From positions 28,276,901-28,340,900 of the forward strand of contig BTRK01000006.1 of the NCBI GenBank assembly GCA_036245805.1: 64,000 bases of DNA. The letters are read 5' to 3'. Of this stretch, positions 1 to 12,500 are shown in pieces. The DNA is from Pristionchus mayeri. Lineage: Eukaryota; Nematoda; Chromadorea; Rhabditida; Neodiplogasteridae. The position numbers were made by a program, and so were the translations under genes. Every line of letters begins with the position of its first letter. Positions within the stretch are counted from its first letter, which is position 1. The notes under the pieces were generated by a model. It had not been told where the DNA came from and did no database searches. It was given only the letters and a program-made list of their open reading frames with translations.

Positions 1-689
<689 letters not shown>

Positions 690-784
690 GCTATTTCTTT
701 TGCGAAATAACGTGGTACAAAATGAAAAATGGAACATAGTTTAATTACGATTAAAATGGCGAATAACTGGGTAATAGGGGAGGG

Positions 785-1560
785 TAAACTACTCAGGGGA
801 ACTGGTTTGATTCTCATTGTTCACTAAAAGTCTTGCCGCTCTTGGAAAGAAACTATTATGTCTATAGTTGAAGTTCGATCCAGGGTTGTTGAAGTTCATG
901 CCGTTTCGAGTGTAGTAAATTTTGAAATAATGGGGTTTTCGGTTGGAAATACTATATTTGCCTCTAAGGAGATTATTGGCTACTCTCAAATCGATCGCCT
1001 TTCTACGCTTCTCCAGGGACTCAATGTCTAGTTTCTTATTGCGATCGAAAGCGGAGGGCATGTTTTCCCAAATGTGATTAAAACAGCGCATAAATAAACG
1101 TCATGTGAAGTAGTTCTGTACTTTTTCGATTTATTTTTTATCCCTATTTTGGTATGGGTTGAAAACGGAAGAAGCGCTTTCATAATCGGTCTACCTCTAC
1201 ATTTTTGGTTCGTAATGCTCTAAGGATAGTGTGACAGTTTTGCCCTTATTGGATACGGTAGTGCAATGGTTTGCAAAAGGAGAAATTTTTCTGAATAACA
1301 AAACCTAGGTCTTTTACTCGATCTTTTTGTTCTAGAGTTGTGGTTCCTATAGCATATGTTCGTTTTGTATTTGCCCTGCCCAGGTGCAATGAGTTGCATT
1401 TATGCGCAGCAAGGGGGAGTTGCCACTCTTCAGACCAGTTTACGATAGTGTCAATCGCAGCTTGTAGAGGGGCGGGTGAATTCCCCTTCCTAAATGACCG
1501 ATATATTTTTATATCGTCGGCGTACATTCTTGCAACGACTCCATGATTTTGCACTAGAGT
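785..1560 (-). mobile_element. 5'-truncated LINE, reverse transcriptase remnant
   Basis: On the minus strand a frame from about 1554 to 1246 reads RMYADDIKIYRS, the YxDD catalytic box of a reverse transcriptase. It is followed by a region with W-x-L and LGFVI motifs typical of the thumb end of non-LTR elements. A second frame, 1091-789, resembles the C-terminal tail seen after the reverse transcriptase in Jockey/CR1-type LINEs (FNHIWENMPSAF, then SLEKRRKAID). The two pieces are not in one frame, there is no endonuclease, and homology stops at about 1560. This is a dead, 5'-truncated copy. The exact clade is not established. Confidence 0.75.
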
Positions 1561-1869
1561 AGGGATTTTTGAGGTGTAAATAAGGAAAATGAGATATAGT
1601 GTTTATTCATCTATTTAAAAATACAAAAGTTAATTACAACGATTTGATTTTTAAAACTATTAACCTGCTGATCAGTTATGACCCACGCCGAATGAATTCG
1701 ACATCACACTACGAACGATGGGGTTTGGCTGTTATATGGTTACTCCTCAGTGAAATTAGAATTTTACATAAATCTGAATATAGTTATCGAATTCTGCACT
1801 ATCGATTATTCTATATTGGACACTTAAGTCACAATTGAATTAATTCTAAATTTCACGTTGTGCCCCTTA

Positions 1870-2168
1870 CCAGGAATCATAGCTGTCCAAGGAACGGTTC
1901 GGGGAGGGGCCTTCCCGGAAGGCCCCCCCCCCTACCATGTATAGGGGGTTATGGTGAAAATCGATAGTAGGTCATGGGGAGGTCAATAATTGAGGGTTAC
2001 GGTGGCCATATACGGTATCAATCGATAATGTACTATCGATTGGTTATGGTACTTAGTCTTGACCTCCCCATGACCTACTATGATTTTTACATGGTAGGGG
2101 GGGGGGGGCTTCCCGGGAAGGCCCCCCCCCCCCCCGGAACGGTTCCTGGACAGCTATGCCAGGAATGG
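1870..2168. repeat. Foldback element with G/C homopolymer arms
   Basis: The two ends are inverted copies (AGCTGTCC ... GGACAGCT, GGAACGGTTC on both sides). Long C and G runs sit inside each arm, and a second inverted stretch (GACCTCCCCATGACCTACTA and its complement) surrounds a centre near 2015. No coding capacity. Confidence 0.8.
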
Positions 2169-2458
2169 TAGGTTGGAGTTTTAGAACGATTGCTAGCGGG
2201 ATCGAAAGAGCATCAAATTCTAAGAACTTCTACGTTTTTCATTTCTGCTGAGGGCCTCTGCGGACGGCTGGGTTGTAGTGGGATTTCGGAACATAGCCTG
2301 AGAAATTGACGGTTTTGCACCTCTCCCCACTATGAGCGCAGACATTCACAGTAGCCTTCAGCAGATATGAAAAACGTAGAAGTTCTTAAAATTTGATCCT
2401 CTTTCGATCCCGCTAGGTCTCGTTCAAAAACTCCAACCTACCCTCGCGGTCATTCCTT
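2165..2458. repeat. Inverted repeat adjoining the previous foldback
   Basis: The left arm (about 2168-2250, including GCGGGATCGAAAGAG and AGAACTTCTACGTTTTTCAT) returns as its complement at about 2362-2445. The spacer is about 110 bp. Non-coding. Confidence 0.75.
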
Positions 2459-3433
2459 GTTAGCAAAAATGGCACGGCTTTTCACGGTCCGAATTTCCGG
2501 TTGACGATCCGACTTGCAGATTTCGAATCGCACCTGCCGACATCCATCCACACTATGGTGTAATAGGCGGAGTCTTTTTTGTGTATCACAGTGAAACAAA
2601 CTGCCGGCGTAGCTAAAAGTCGCCGAGAAGACGCAGAGTAATACACCACAATTGCGGGCATTCAAACCTCTAATTAGACACCGTATACCCGAGCGAATCC
2701 ACCGTACTTTAGATATTTTAGACCAGTAGGTTGTTGTTTTGTGTCATGTTGCGCACATTTTCCAATATACACTGCTTTTTTAATAACCGGTTTTAAATTG
2801 TTTTTATAATTAATTTAGCTATTATGATTTCTCGGTTCTTCATTCTATCATTTTGCCACATTTGACTGCAGAAATTATCCCATTCTTGTATCATACAAAG
2901 AAAGGACCGAAAATGTAACCAAATTATAATTATTTTTCGTTTTGTGATCAAGCGATAAGCGCGTTATGAACACATGTGCTTGTTCGTAGCCCTATTTCAT
3001 AATAAAATTAGAATTTAAAAAATCAAGAGAAAAACGCAATTCTTGATACCCGAAAATGGAAAACTACGGTAATCAAAAATGGCGAGAGCGGCAGACAAGC
3101 AGAGTACGCCGGCAGATTTGTGTTGAGGTGTTTCACTGTGTGTATGCGAAATGCTGTGAATGTTCGAAATTTCGAAATAAAGTCATTTCGGGATACTCAT
3201 GTTAAATTTCAAAAATAATAAAATCTGGAATCTTAATTTATGATCGACTTCGCATCTGTTGTGGAATACTATCACATGCTAAATTTGTTTTCTTTAAATT
3301 GTATATGATATGCGCTTTTCAGGGTCAAGGAATGATTTTATTTCGAAATTTCGAACATTTTTTTGTCATTTTCTCGAAAAACTATTTTTCTGATTTTTAA
3401 AAAAAATATTACGTACATAGCGTTCAAAAGCTA
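2459..3433. other. AT-rich stretch, nothing recognised
   Basis: No gene or clear repeat pair is seen. Sequence is AT-rich with short, unsupported frames only. Confidence 0.4.
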
Positions 3434-4336
3434 TTAGGGTGTACCATAATTTCGTTCATTTTTTCTTCGGAGAAACGTAAAATCCGAAGTTATGATCGTG
3501 CATCCCAAGTGACAACACCATCTATAGAGCATCTATGACTCAATCAAAATATCTATGGGATTTGCATCAGCTGCTCTCATATGTTTTTAACAAAAGTTTA
3601 TATAATGGATACTGTAGTGGCGAAAATCAAATTTCCGATTGTAATATTTTTCCTGCACAGGAGAGCAAGCTTTTCACGCCTCTGGCTAACTATTTTGAAA
3701 ATAGACTATCCCACAATTATTACAGTGTACTTCACTTATGTCACTGATTTGTATTTTATGAGTGTTAGCATTCATTACTGATCATACTCAAACGGAACAA
3801 TTACGATTCTTACTTTGCGAGATCAAATTAAACCCTAATTTGCATATGCGCGAATTGGAGGTATTCAGGGATACTCCACGTTACTTTGTAAACAGAACGT
3901 TTGGCGGTAATAAATAATATATCAATTATTTGTTTGAACATGAAATTTCAACAAAAATGTGGAAAATATAAAAAGTTAAATTTTTCATTTTTTTATTGTA
4001 GCAGACACAGCAGTAGGCCGATTTCTTCCAGATTCAGTGTGCACATGAAGCTATGAGTGCACGATAAAACTGAGAAGAAAGTAAGACGTTTTCATTAAGA
4101 AGAATCCGTACATGATAAAAATAATTTAGACGAAAACTTGATTTTCGGTCACTACAGTATGCTTTACATAAATGTTTCTTAAAAAGAGGGGAGAGCAGTC
4201 GATGCAAATTCCATGGGTTGTGTGATTGGCTAATTGTTGCCCAATGCAATAGCATTGGCATTTTGTATACTCAATCGTTACTGCGGATTGTATGTTCCCT
4301 CGAAAAAAAAATGAACGAAATTATGGGACACCCTAA
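3434..4336. mobile_element. TA-flanked inverted-repeat element, no transposase
   Basis: The left end TTAGGGTGTACCATAATTTC and the right end ATTATGGGACACCCTAA are inverted copies, each flanked by TA, as expected for Tc1/mariner insertions. The arms extend inward with decay (GATTTGCATC..., AAAATCAA... pairs). No transposase frame is present, so this is a degenerate or non-autonomous member. A related intact copy lies at 37154-37989. Confidence 0.75.
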
Positions 4337-4630
4337 TAGTACGAAATAAAGAAATAAAAAAGGTATAGCTACCCACCCATCTGAAGGAGATATAATTTTA
4401 AATATGTAAATTTTAATTGTTTCTTGAAGAGTGAAAATCCGAAGGTTAGGAAACTTATGATATGCATTCGCCGGAATATTGTTGATTTTTAAACATATCA
4501 GTTGTTGGAAAGGAATGAGAAAGAGCAAAAACTGAATACCGTAATTTTGCAGTCAACGTTTGTCCACTTTGTCCAGTGTGATCTACAGTATTCGATATGT
4601 GACACATGAACTAGATTCCTCGAGTTCTAC

Positions 4631-7600
4631 ATGTGGGTACATTCAGCTATTTCGATTTTTTTGCATTTTGCCAAGCATATGTTCCAAATGAAATATTTTC
4701 AGCATGAAACGCAAACGTTCCATTCGGATTTCGTGAAACGAGCCTATCGATTCGATAAAATGGACCCGAAACAATGGATGCTGATATACAGGTACAACTT
4801 TAGAATCGATATCTCACGGAAGCGTAAATTTTAAAAAAATAGTATCATACTCTAATTTAATTTTTTTGACTGTTGTGTGCTCTGCTACGATGTTTATCGT
4901 TCTTTATTTTCTGAATCTTTTTTTGCAGTTTTGTACTCACTTCTGCATTTTGTACCGCTGTTAGCACTCGTCCTCATCTCAGTATCGTAGTGTTAACTGT
5001 TAATTTGAAAATTCTACAAGAATCAGGGTGTTTCGTTCATTACTATCGGGTACTAGGTCGGATTAGAACTACGACGTCATGCCGCCTATATATCAAAGGC
5101 CTATATATAAATATATATCGAAGGCAGCACGACGTCACACAGTATCGATCATAAGTCCTCGTCCAAAACTTTCGTGCTCTGTAATTTTTGAACCAGATCT
5201 CCAATAAGGATGAAATTTTAACAGTAAGTAGGGAATTCATCGGGGAATCCGGTGAACTTATAGATAACTCGTGAAAATTTATTGCTCTTACATAGTGATG
5301 ATGCAATCACAATACACTTTTTTGAAATGGATTATTTCCTCGGAGAAATTTTTCTTGATTTCCGAACTTTCTGAGGGTTGAGAGGTGCCGTAGGCACTAG
5401 TGGTGACAAATCGGATTGAAGCGGGCTTCAACCCTGCTATTCAAGCCGGCTTGCCGATTCCGTTTTGGCATCACTAGTATGCACCCATAAAACAATTTTC
5501 AAGTTGATGCGACTTTGCACCAATTTGTTGCAGCCGCTGCAAACTCATAACTTTGGTTCTATGCAAGCTAGAAACTAGTTCAAAGAAGAAAAATGATCCA
5601 TATTATGACCCAAGATAACCTGAAAGTTTGGTATCGATCGGTAATCATTTGCCCTCAAGGCAAAAAGATGTCGCTTTTTCAGGTTGCCCAAGTTTGGCCG
5701 GGTACTGTTTCATGGGCGAATTTGCATAAAATATGATTCCTGCACAGGAAAGTTCAAAAACCATCGGCGATCGATTTACCGGCTTTCGCTCCCCTTGCGC
5801 GCACGTCATTTCCCTACACGACGAGAGAGAGGAGAGGGAGCAGTGTGAAGAGAGACGCGCGCGTTTTGAGAGCATTGCGTGCTTTTTGAACGAACAGCAC
5901 GGTGCGGAAAGTGCAGCAAACCCTACCACAAGTTTCGATGGAATTTTTACTGCCCTGTTCAGGAATCACATTTTATGCAAATTCGCCCTTGAAACAGTAC
6001 CCGGCCAAACTTGGGCCATCTGAAAAAAGCGACTTCTTTTTGCCTTGAGGGCAAATGATTACCGATGGATACCAAACTTTCAGGGTCATCTTGGGTCATA
6101 ATATGGATCATTTTTCTTCTTTGAACTAGTTTCTAGCTTGCATAGAACCCAAGTTATGAGTTTGCAGCAGCTGCAACAACTTGGTGCAAAGTCTCATCAA
6201 CTTGAAAATTGCTTTATGGGTAGTCCTACGGCACCTCTAAACCCTCAGAAAGTTCGGTAAGCAAGAAAAAATTCTACGATGAAATAATCCATTTCAAAAA
6301 AGTGTATTGTGATTGCATCATCACTATGTAAGAGCAATAAATTTTCATGAGTTATCTATAAGTTCACCGGATTCCCCGATGAATTCCCTACCTAAAATTT
6401 CAGCCTTATTGGAGATCTAGTTCAAAAAATTACAGAGCACGAATGTTTTGGACGATGACTTATGATCGATACTGTGTTCTCATCCGACGTAGTACGTCAT
6501 TGTCGTTTATAGCTATTTTTTAATTTCTACAAAGTGCAGGATCCTGATTTGTACTGTACAAACCGAGTATTATGTTTAATTCTATTAGCAATGTTCTGTA
6601 TTCTAGGAGTCACTTTTTGAGTTGGTTATCCAAAAAATGATTCCGTGGTAGCGGTGCTCAATAATTCGATGGAAAAGTTAACGGTGAAAACGAAATGCAA
6701 CACTTTATGTGTGTATTTAGAGGTCTAAAGAAGTTATAACTGTCAAATTATGCTTCACAAAAATCGTGGTGTATATAATTTACATTTTTGTTTTATTTTT
6801 AACATGTTTTTTTTCCGAATTGCGACCTACGAAATACATTATTAAAGTTACCGGACGAGGACGAAACCCTGATCTGACCCTGATCTGGTCGCGTGTACGA
6901 GAGAGTATGCAAAAGTGAGAGAGCGCGGGATTACGCTGATCATTTCCGGCTTTCCCTTGAGACTATTATTGATTTTTAACTTTTTTGTATATTCATGCTC
7001 AACTAATTCAGCCATCGGCTATTCGATGGAGGACAAAAAATAGGGGGTCAATTTTGTCCTCGTCCGGTAACTTTAATTATTTGAGGGACGAAACTGCATC
7101 TCGCACCTTTATGATCATGTCGATTTCCATTCCTCTCGTCTTTCTCTCCTCCATCTTCTTCGTCTGGGATGTCACTCAACACGACGAGAAGAATAGATCG
7201 GGTGTGGCGAGGAAGTTGGTTGCCGATGCGAGACAAGTGAGTGGCCACTGCAGAAGGAAGGAAGGGGATGGTTGGTTGCAGTTGGGTCTCTTCCTCGTAT
7301 TTCCTCTCTTGAGTGCAATCGCAGTCGCAGCTCTTCTTCTACGAGTTCATTCCCTTCGAGTGCTCAGAATCTACCAGAGGAGAGATCTCCCAGAGAGATT
7401 CCTCCTCCTTGCTCCCTCCAATTTGGGATATCTCAAAAAGGTATCGTAAGCATATCACTTCACTGCTTTGCAAAACGAAAAATGTTTGTGCGTTCAAACG
7501 TTTTTTTTCATTTTTTTGAATCGATTAAAGTTACCCAATTCCCTTGAAATTATTTTGAATTTGCGCGTGTGCCTGATCACGCCCGCTCTCTTGTTTTTGC

Positions 7601-8365
7601 ATGCTTTCTCACTCCTTTTGTCGTAATCAGGCACGCGCGGAAATGCAAATAATTTCACGGGTGTTGGGTAGGGATGGAAACGGATAGTTCGGATTATCCT
7701 TTTGATAGCGCGCCATGCTGCGCTTCGATAGGGATAATCCTTATCCATTTGGCCATCCCCAGTGTTGGGTACTTTTAAATCCCGTCCCCTTGCAAGGTGT
7801 GACCATGAGAGAGAGAGAGAGAGGGGGGGGGGGGGGGGGTGAATCGCACCTTGTCCCGTTCAACAATCTTTCTGCTATATTTCTGGCACATGCATGAGAG
7901 AGTACTGACTGCGTCTCTTATAAGAACTGAAAATATACAATATTTCGTTCTTAAAATATTGACCGAGGCCACACTATGTTCGAATGAGTGGAATGGCGTG
8001 ACTATTTTGTAAATTGTGTTATACAATTAAATAATTTATGTAATATCTGAGATTGCTAGAGTAATTTATTTTTCAGAGAGAGTTTTATCGCGATCTCTGC
8101 ATTTCCTCAGCCATTCATCATGAGAATGATTTGGGCAGAGTCGGATTGCTATTCTCGTTCGGAAATATGCAGGTGAATATTATAATTTATGATGTAGAAA
8201 TGTTATCTTTGTGATCATAAGCAAACATACAGTATTGATCGTTTCTTTTAGATCGACAGGAGTCGATATTTGGTGGATGACGATAAATTTCGGGCAAATA
8301 TCTACCGCACCTATATGATGAACGAAACGAATATCCCTCCACGCTTGATAGAAAAAAATGAATAG
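4631..8365 (+). CDS. TMEM223-like mitochondrial inner-membrane protein
   Basis: Four phase-consistent exons: 4631-4791, 7086-7440, 8077-8172, 8252-8365; 241 aa. After an N-terminal stretch that could be a targeting sequence, the order of features matches TMEM223: a WMLIYRDE block before the first membrane segment (MSISIPLVFLSSIFFV), a second membrane segment (LFLVFPLLSAIAVAALLL) followed by RVHSLRVLRIYQ, and a C-terminal RYLVDDDKFRANIYRTYM block near the family's end. In the human family TMEM223 acts in cytochrome c oxidase (COX1) biogenesis in the inner membrane; function here is inferred. The 2.3-kb first intron holds a foldback and a MITE that ends 9 bp from the splice acceptor. That acceptor is TTATTTGAG, with G at position -3. 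The start is the first ATG of the frame; a start further upstream by splicing is possible. Identity is from remembered family layout, not alignment. Confidence 0.6.
5145..6485. repeat. 1.3-kb foldback inside the TMEM223-like intron 1
   Basis: Left arm 5145-5755 returns inverted at about 5960-6485, with roughly 85-95% identity by eye. Examples are GATGATGCAATCACAATACA at 5297 and its complement near 6315, and the ACTAGTTTCTAGCTTGCATAG pair. The centre is at about 5850 and holds a CG-richer spacer. Non-coding. Confidence 0.9.
6842..7076. mobile_element. TTAA MITE, copy A
   Basis: It starts TTAA-AGTTACCGGACGAGG and ends with the inverse, ACT-TTAA. The interior carries CCCTGATCTGACC and ATCGGCTATTCGATGGAGG. 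No coding capacity. The TTAA on both sides fits a piggyBac-type target duplication. It lies in an intron. Confidence 0.9.
7525..7778. mobile_element. TTAA MITE of the second family, interrupted
   Basis: TTAA-AGTTACCCAA at the left, an interior with CCTGATCACGCCCGCTCTC and its complement, and TTAA at the right. The right end is split by a later insertion (7667-7761). Related copies are at 9086-9341 and 35238-35496. Confidence 0.75.
7667..7761. mobile_element. Short GGATAA-core foldback (CTAGGGTGGC-like group, member a)
   Basis: TAGGGATGGAAACGGATA at the left faces TATCCATTTGGCCATCCCC at the right. The interior repeats GGATAA/GGATTATCC. It is flanked by GTGTTG on both sides (7661-7666 and 7762-7767), with the match extendable to GTGTTGGGTA. 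It sits within the end of a TTAA MITE, so it is the younger insertion. Confidence 0.65.
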
Positions 8366-8769
8366 AATATCTTATAATTTTGTTAGGTAGGCGACAGGAA
8401 TACGGTAACGATTTTATCGTGTAATCAGATTTTACCCTTCTATTTACGTTTTGATGTGATCTCACAGTTTTTGTTCATTTGTTGATTTAAAAATGAAGTT
8501 AATTTCTCTAATGCTTGCCTATTTTTGGTAAGAAATGGTTCAAATCCATTTTGATACATGTTCATGCGATGAGCGTGAGAAGAAAGGTTCTCATTTAAAG
8601 AAAGATGGATGATTCCGACATCCCTATTGATATTCACAGCGGGAAGCTATTGGGTGAGTGTGTCTCCATCTTTTCTCCTTCCTTCCGATGAGGATGATAA
8701 TAATATTGTTTATCGCTCGTTGCGGGTATTCAAATAACGATTAGTGAAGATGAAACTTGCGCATGAGAA

Positions 8770-9379
8770 TTAGGGTGGCGAAAATGGCTCAACGGGTCGT
8801 CTTTTAGAGAGCGAGAAAGGATAGAGAGGATATCCTTCCCGCTGGCATAGATGAGCCTTGAGCTATTTGTGAGCCGTTGCGGACGGCTCACAAACGGCTC
8901 AGGGGTATAGACGCGAGAGAGTGTGTGGATATGAGAGAGCAGGGAAGGGGAACTGCCAGGGGGAGAGGCTGCCAATACCCTTGAGCCGCCCAAAACGGCT
9001 CAGTGTTGTACAACGGATCGAGTCGACGAGAGGGAGGCTGTAAACCCCGCTCTCAAGGATGAGCCGCGAGAGGGGGGGGGGGGGTTTAAAGTTTCCCAAC
9101 ACCCATGTAAATAATTTGAACTGGCGGGAGTACCCTGATCACGACAAAACGAGCGAGAGAGTGTGTAAAAGAGAAAGAGCGGGCGTGATCAGGCAACTCA
9201 GACTGAAACTTTACGCTCCACGTTGTTGCAAATATTGATTTTCTATTATTTTCATTATTCCAGTTTAACTGATTAGAACCCGTTCTACTACATTGTTAAG
9301 TAATATAGAAAGGCATTTTCAAGGGTGTTAGGTAACTTTAAACAAGACGGATATCCTTGAGCCATTCTCGCCACCCTAA
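8770..9379. mobile_element. GAGCC-core element (same group, member b)
   Basis: Ends are TTAGGGTGGCGAAAATGGC and the inverse GCCATTCTCGCCACCCTAA. The flanking 6-bp duplication is TGAGAA (8764-8769 and 9380-9385). The interior is rich in GAGCC/GGCTC. A TTAA MITE (9086-9341) is nested inside it, so the original element was about 350 bp. Confidence 0.85.
9086..9341. mobile_element. TTAA MITE, second family, nested in member b
   Basis: TTAA-AGTTTCCCAACACCC at the left and GGGTGTTAGGTAACT-TTAA at the right. The interior holds CCTGATCACGACAAAACGAG and GCGGGCGTGATCAGG. No coding capacity. It is the reverse-orientation relative of the copy at 35238-35496. Confidence 0.85.
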
Positions 9380-9500
9380 TGAGAATATAATCATCGCAAA
9401 ACGATATTACAATGTTGAATGACGACAAAGTTACTATTGAAAAGAGACATTGAGATTTTTAATGTAGTTGGACTAAATAGAAATATTAGGACTACTAATA

Positions 9501-12500
9501 ATGGAGTCGTCGAGACGATTCCAATGGCATACTATTCTATTAGACAAGAAACTGACAAATGTATGGCTAGAGGTTCGAACTGGCCGATTAAATGATGAGA
9601 TAGATTGGCTTGCAGACTGGCTGGTATCTCGTCGTCACGTGGCGAAGGATTGGCAGAAGAAAGTGGTCCAAGTGAGGTCAGCACTCACTAGCCGGCTATT
9701 ATTCATTTTTCGCATTTTGGCATCTTTCGTAGCTTATTCGGCATCATCTGTCCGATGGAAATAAAAGTGGAGTCAATTTATCCCCGTTTGTTAAAGTTAC
9801 CGGACGAGGACGAAACCCTGATCTGACCCTGATCTCGTCGCGTGTACGAGATAATATGCAAAAGTGAGAGAGCGCGGGATTACGCTGATCATTTCCGGCT
9901 TTCCCTTGAGGCTATTATTGATTTTTAGCATTTTTGTATATTTATTCTCAACTAATTCAGCCATCGGCTATTCGATGGAGGACAAAAATAGGGTGTCAAT
10001 TTCGTCCTCGTCCGGTAACTTTAACTTTAGCATAGTAATGGAATGTAGCAATTCAATCAAATTTCTGTAAATTATTTACATTGCTGTTGTAAATAATTTG
10101 CAAAGGTACTCTGCGATGTATGCTTTTCTTGCTTACCGGAAATATTAATATATTTATTCAAAGCCAGTGTATACTAGACCGCCATAGGTTTTGCTTAATG
10201 TGATACTGATTATAATCGATTAATTCGAAAATGTATGTGTTGACAGGGAGAAAATGGCGCACGCCATCTTGGATATGCCCGAGAACGAAAGAATCGTCGA
10301 ACTGTTGAGAGGAGGATGTGAGTAGTCACGGAGAGGAGCTAGCATTTGAATTGAATTGGTGGAAAGAATATATATTTGATATTTAGATATAAACTACTTC
10401 CACGTCATTCAAATCATCGAGATCCTCAAGGAAACGGAGAAGGATTCGAAGAACTTCCTCGGATTCTATTCAAGTCAGAGGATGAAAGACTGGCAGGTTA
10501 CGCATCCCTTTCAACTATTTAAAGTTACCGGACGAGGACAAAATTGACCCCCTATTTTTTGTCCTCCATCGAATAGCCGATGGCTGAATTAGTTGAGAAT
10601 GAATATACAAAAATGCTAAAAATCAATAATAGCCTCAAGGGAAAGCCGGAAATGATCAGCGTAATCCCGCGCTCTCTCACTTTTGCATACTCTCTCGTAC
10701 ACGCGACCAGATCAGGGTCAGATCAGGGTTTCGTCCTCGTCCGGTAACTTTAACGTGTATTATATCTTGTTTCAACAACAATTGTGAACCCATGAACATT
10801 TGCATTACACGCAGTAATATTTATATTGCAGGAGATAGAATGGATGTACAAGAAAGACTCCGTCGGACTGGCAGAGGCTTCTCAACTACTACAGAGGGTC
10901 ATCCAATATGAAATCCCCGCACTGAGGAGGAATATGCAGAAGGCGGACCAGTCTATCCAGGCTAGTGATGAAGGGCAGGGAATGGGGGAAGGGTGAGGAT
11001 GAAGATGAGGATGAGGATGAATTGAGTGCAGGATGGAGCTAAGAAGGAGAAGGAATATCTCAAGCAGGCTGTTGATGCGAAGAAGAACTATGAGAAGGTG
11101 AGGGAATCTCAATGCGGTCTCAACTCATCCTCATTCTCCTACTCTTTCTCAGGAACTTTCTCGAATGGGAATGGAGGGTGGTCTTCTCCGATCAGAACTG
11201 CTCAATCTCGCATCCGAACTTCCTTCCTTCATCGAGTCAATTGCTCTTCTCATTCAGAAATTAGCCCCAGCCAAAGAGTATTATGAGACATTCAGAAGCT
11301 ATGTACACCAGTAAGTCTCTTCACACATATCTGAGGCATTTATTTATCAATAATATTATCGTAAATATTATAGATGGCTTATAATATATCTAAATAGTTC
11401 GTTCTTCCTTCACTTCCCAAGCCTTGAATTCGTATTTTTCCATGAATGTTTTTACTTGAGTTGTTGTGCTCCTTCAATTTCGCTTCTTCCGCTCCTCACC
11501 CTCATCTTCTCTCACGGATCCACTATCACAGTCTACGAGTGGAAGTATGGAAAGACTCCTATCAAAGTGGAGAAGCCCAATTTCGACTTACTCCTCAAGG
11601 CTGATCAAGTGAGAAGGGAATTTTAAAAAAACATTCTTACGCCACAGAAATTTCACTCAATTCGAAATTATGATTAGGAAATTTAGTTCAATGGTTACAA
11701 AATGTTTTATGTCGATTTGAGGATGGAATGATATTTATTTGTGTACAGCGACTAGTTGGTAACTACTAGGGCGGCGAAAACAATTCTCGAGCACTCGACC
11801 TTGTGTACTCCTCTTTTCGAGTACTCGAGGGAATGCGTGTTTACAATCCCTCTCTCGTCGAGTGCTCGTTTTGGCGGGAATAGAGAGCGTGTGAGTCGAG
11901 TCGTTTTCGAGTCGATGCGATTTTCTCAGCTCATAATGGTCCAAATCGTATAATTTTTGAACATTTAGAATCTGCTTGACGAGACCAATCGAAAAAGTGC
12001 CAACTTGAGGGAAAACATCAACAAATTATTTTCCGATTTTTCTTCAGGCATGTGCAGAGAATTTCAGTAATTTCAATATTTTTGCATGATTTGTTTCAAA
12101 TTTATATTTGTTTGATCGGTCTCATCGAGCTGATTAAAACTGTGAAAAGAATAGGTCATTTGGACCACTGAGACCTGAGAAAATCGCCGACTCGATTTCC
12201 ACTCGAAATCAACTCGACTCACTCGTCCTCTAGGGGGCAATAAAGGGAGAGGGTCGAGTGCTCGAGAGACTCGATCCAACTGGTAAACAAACGTACTCGA
12301 TGAGTCGTTTTTGCCACCCTAGTAGCTACGCCTGCATTATGTCCGATCACCCTATCAGTCAACGTTTAAAAAAATTTTCCATATCGTTTCCAATCAGGCG
12401 AAAGAAGAAGTAGAAGACGAGATTGACTTCGGAGATGATCTCGATTTGGATGTTGGAGGGGAAATCGATTTTGGAGATGGAGAGGAAGAGGCAATCATCG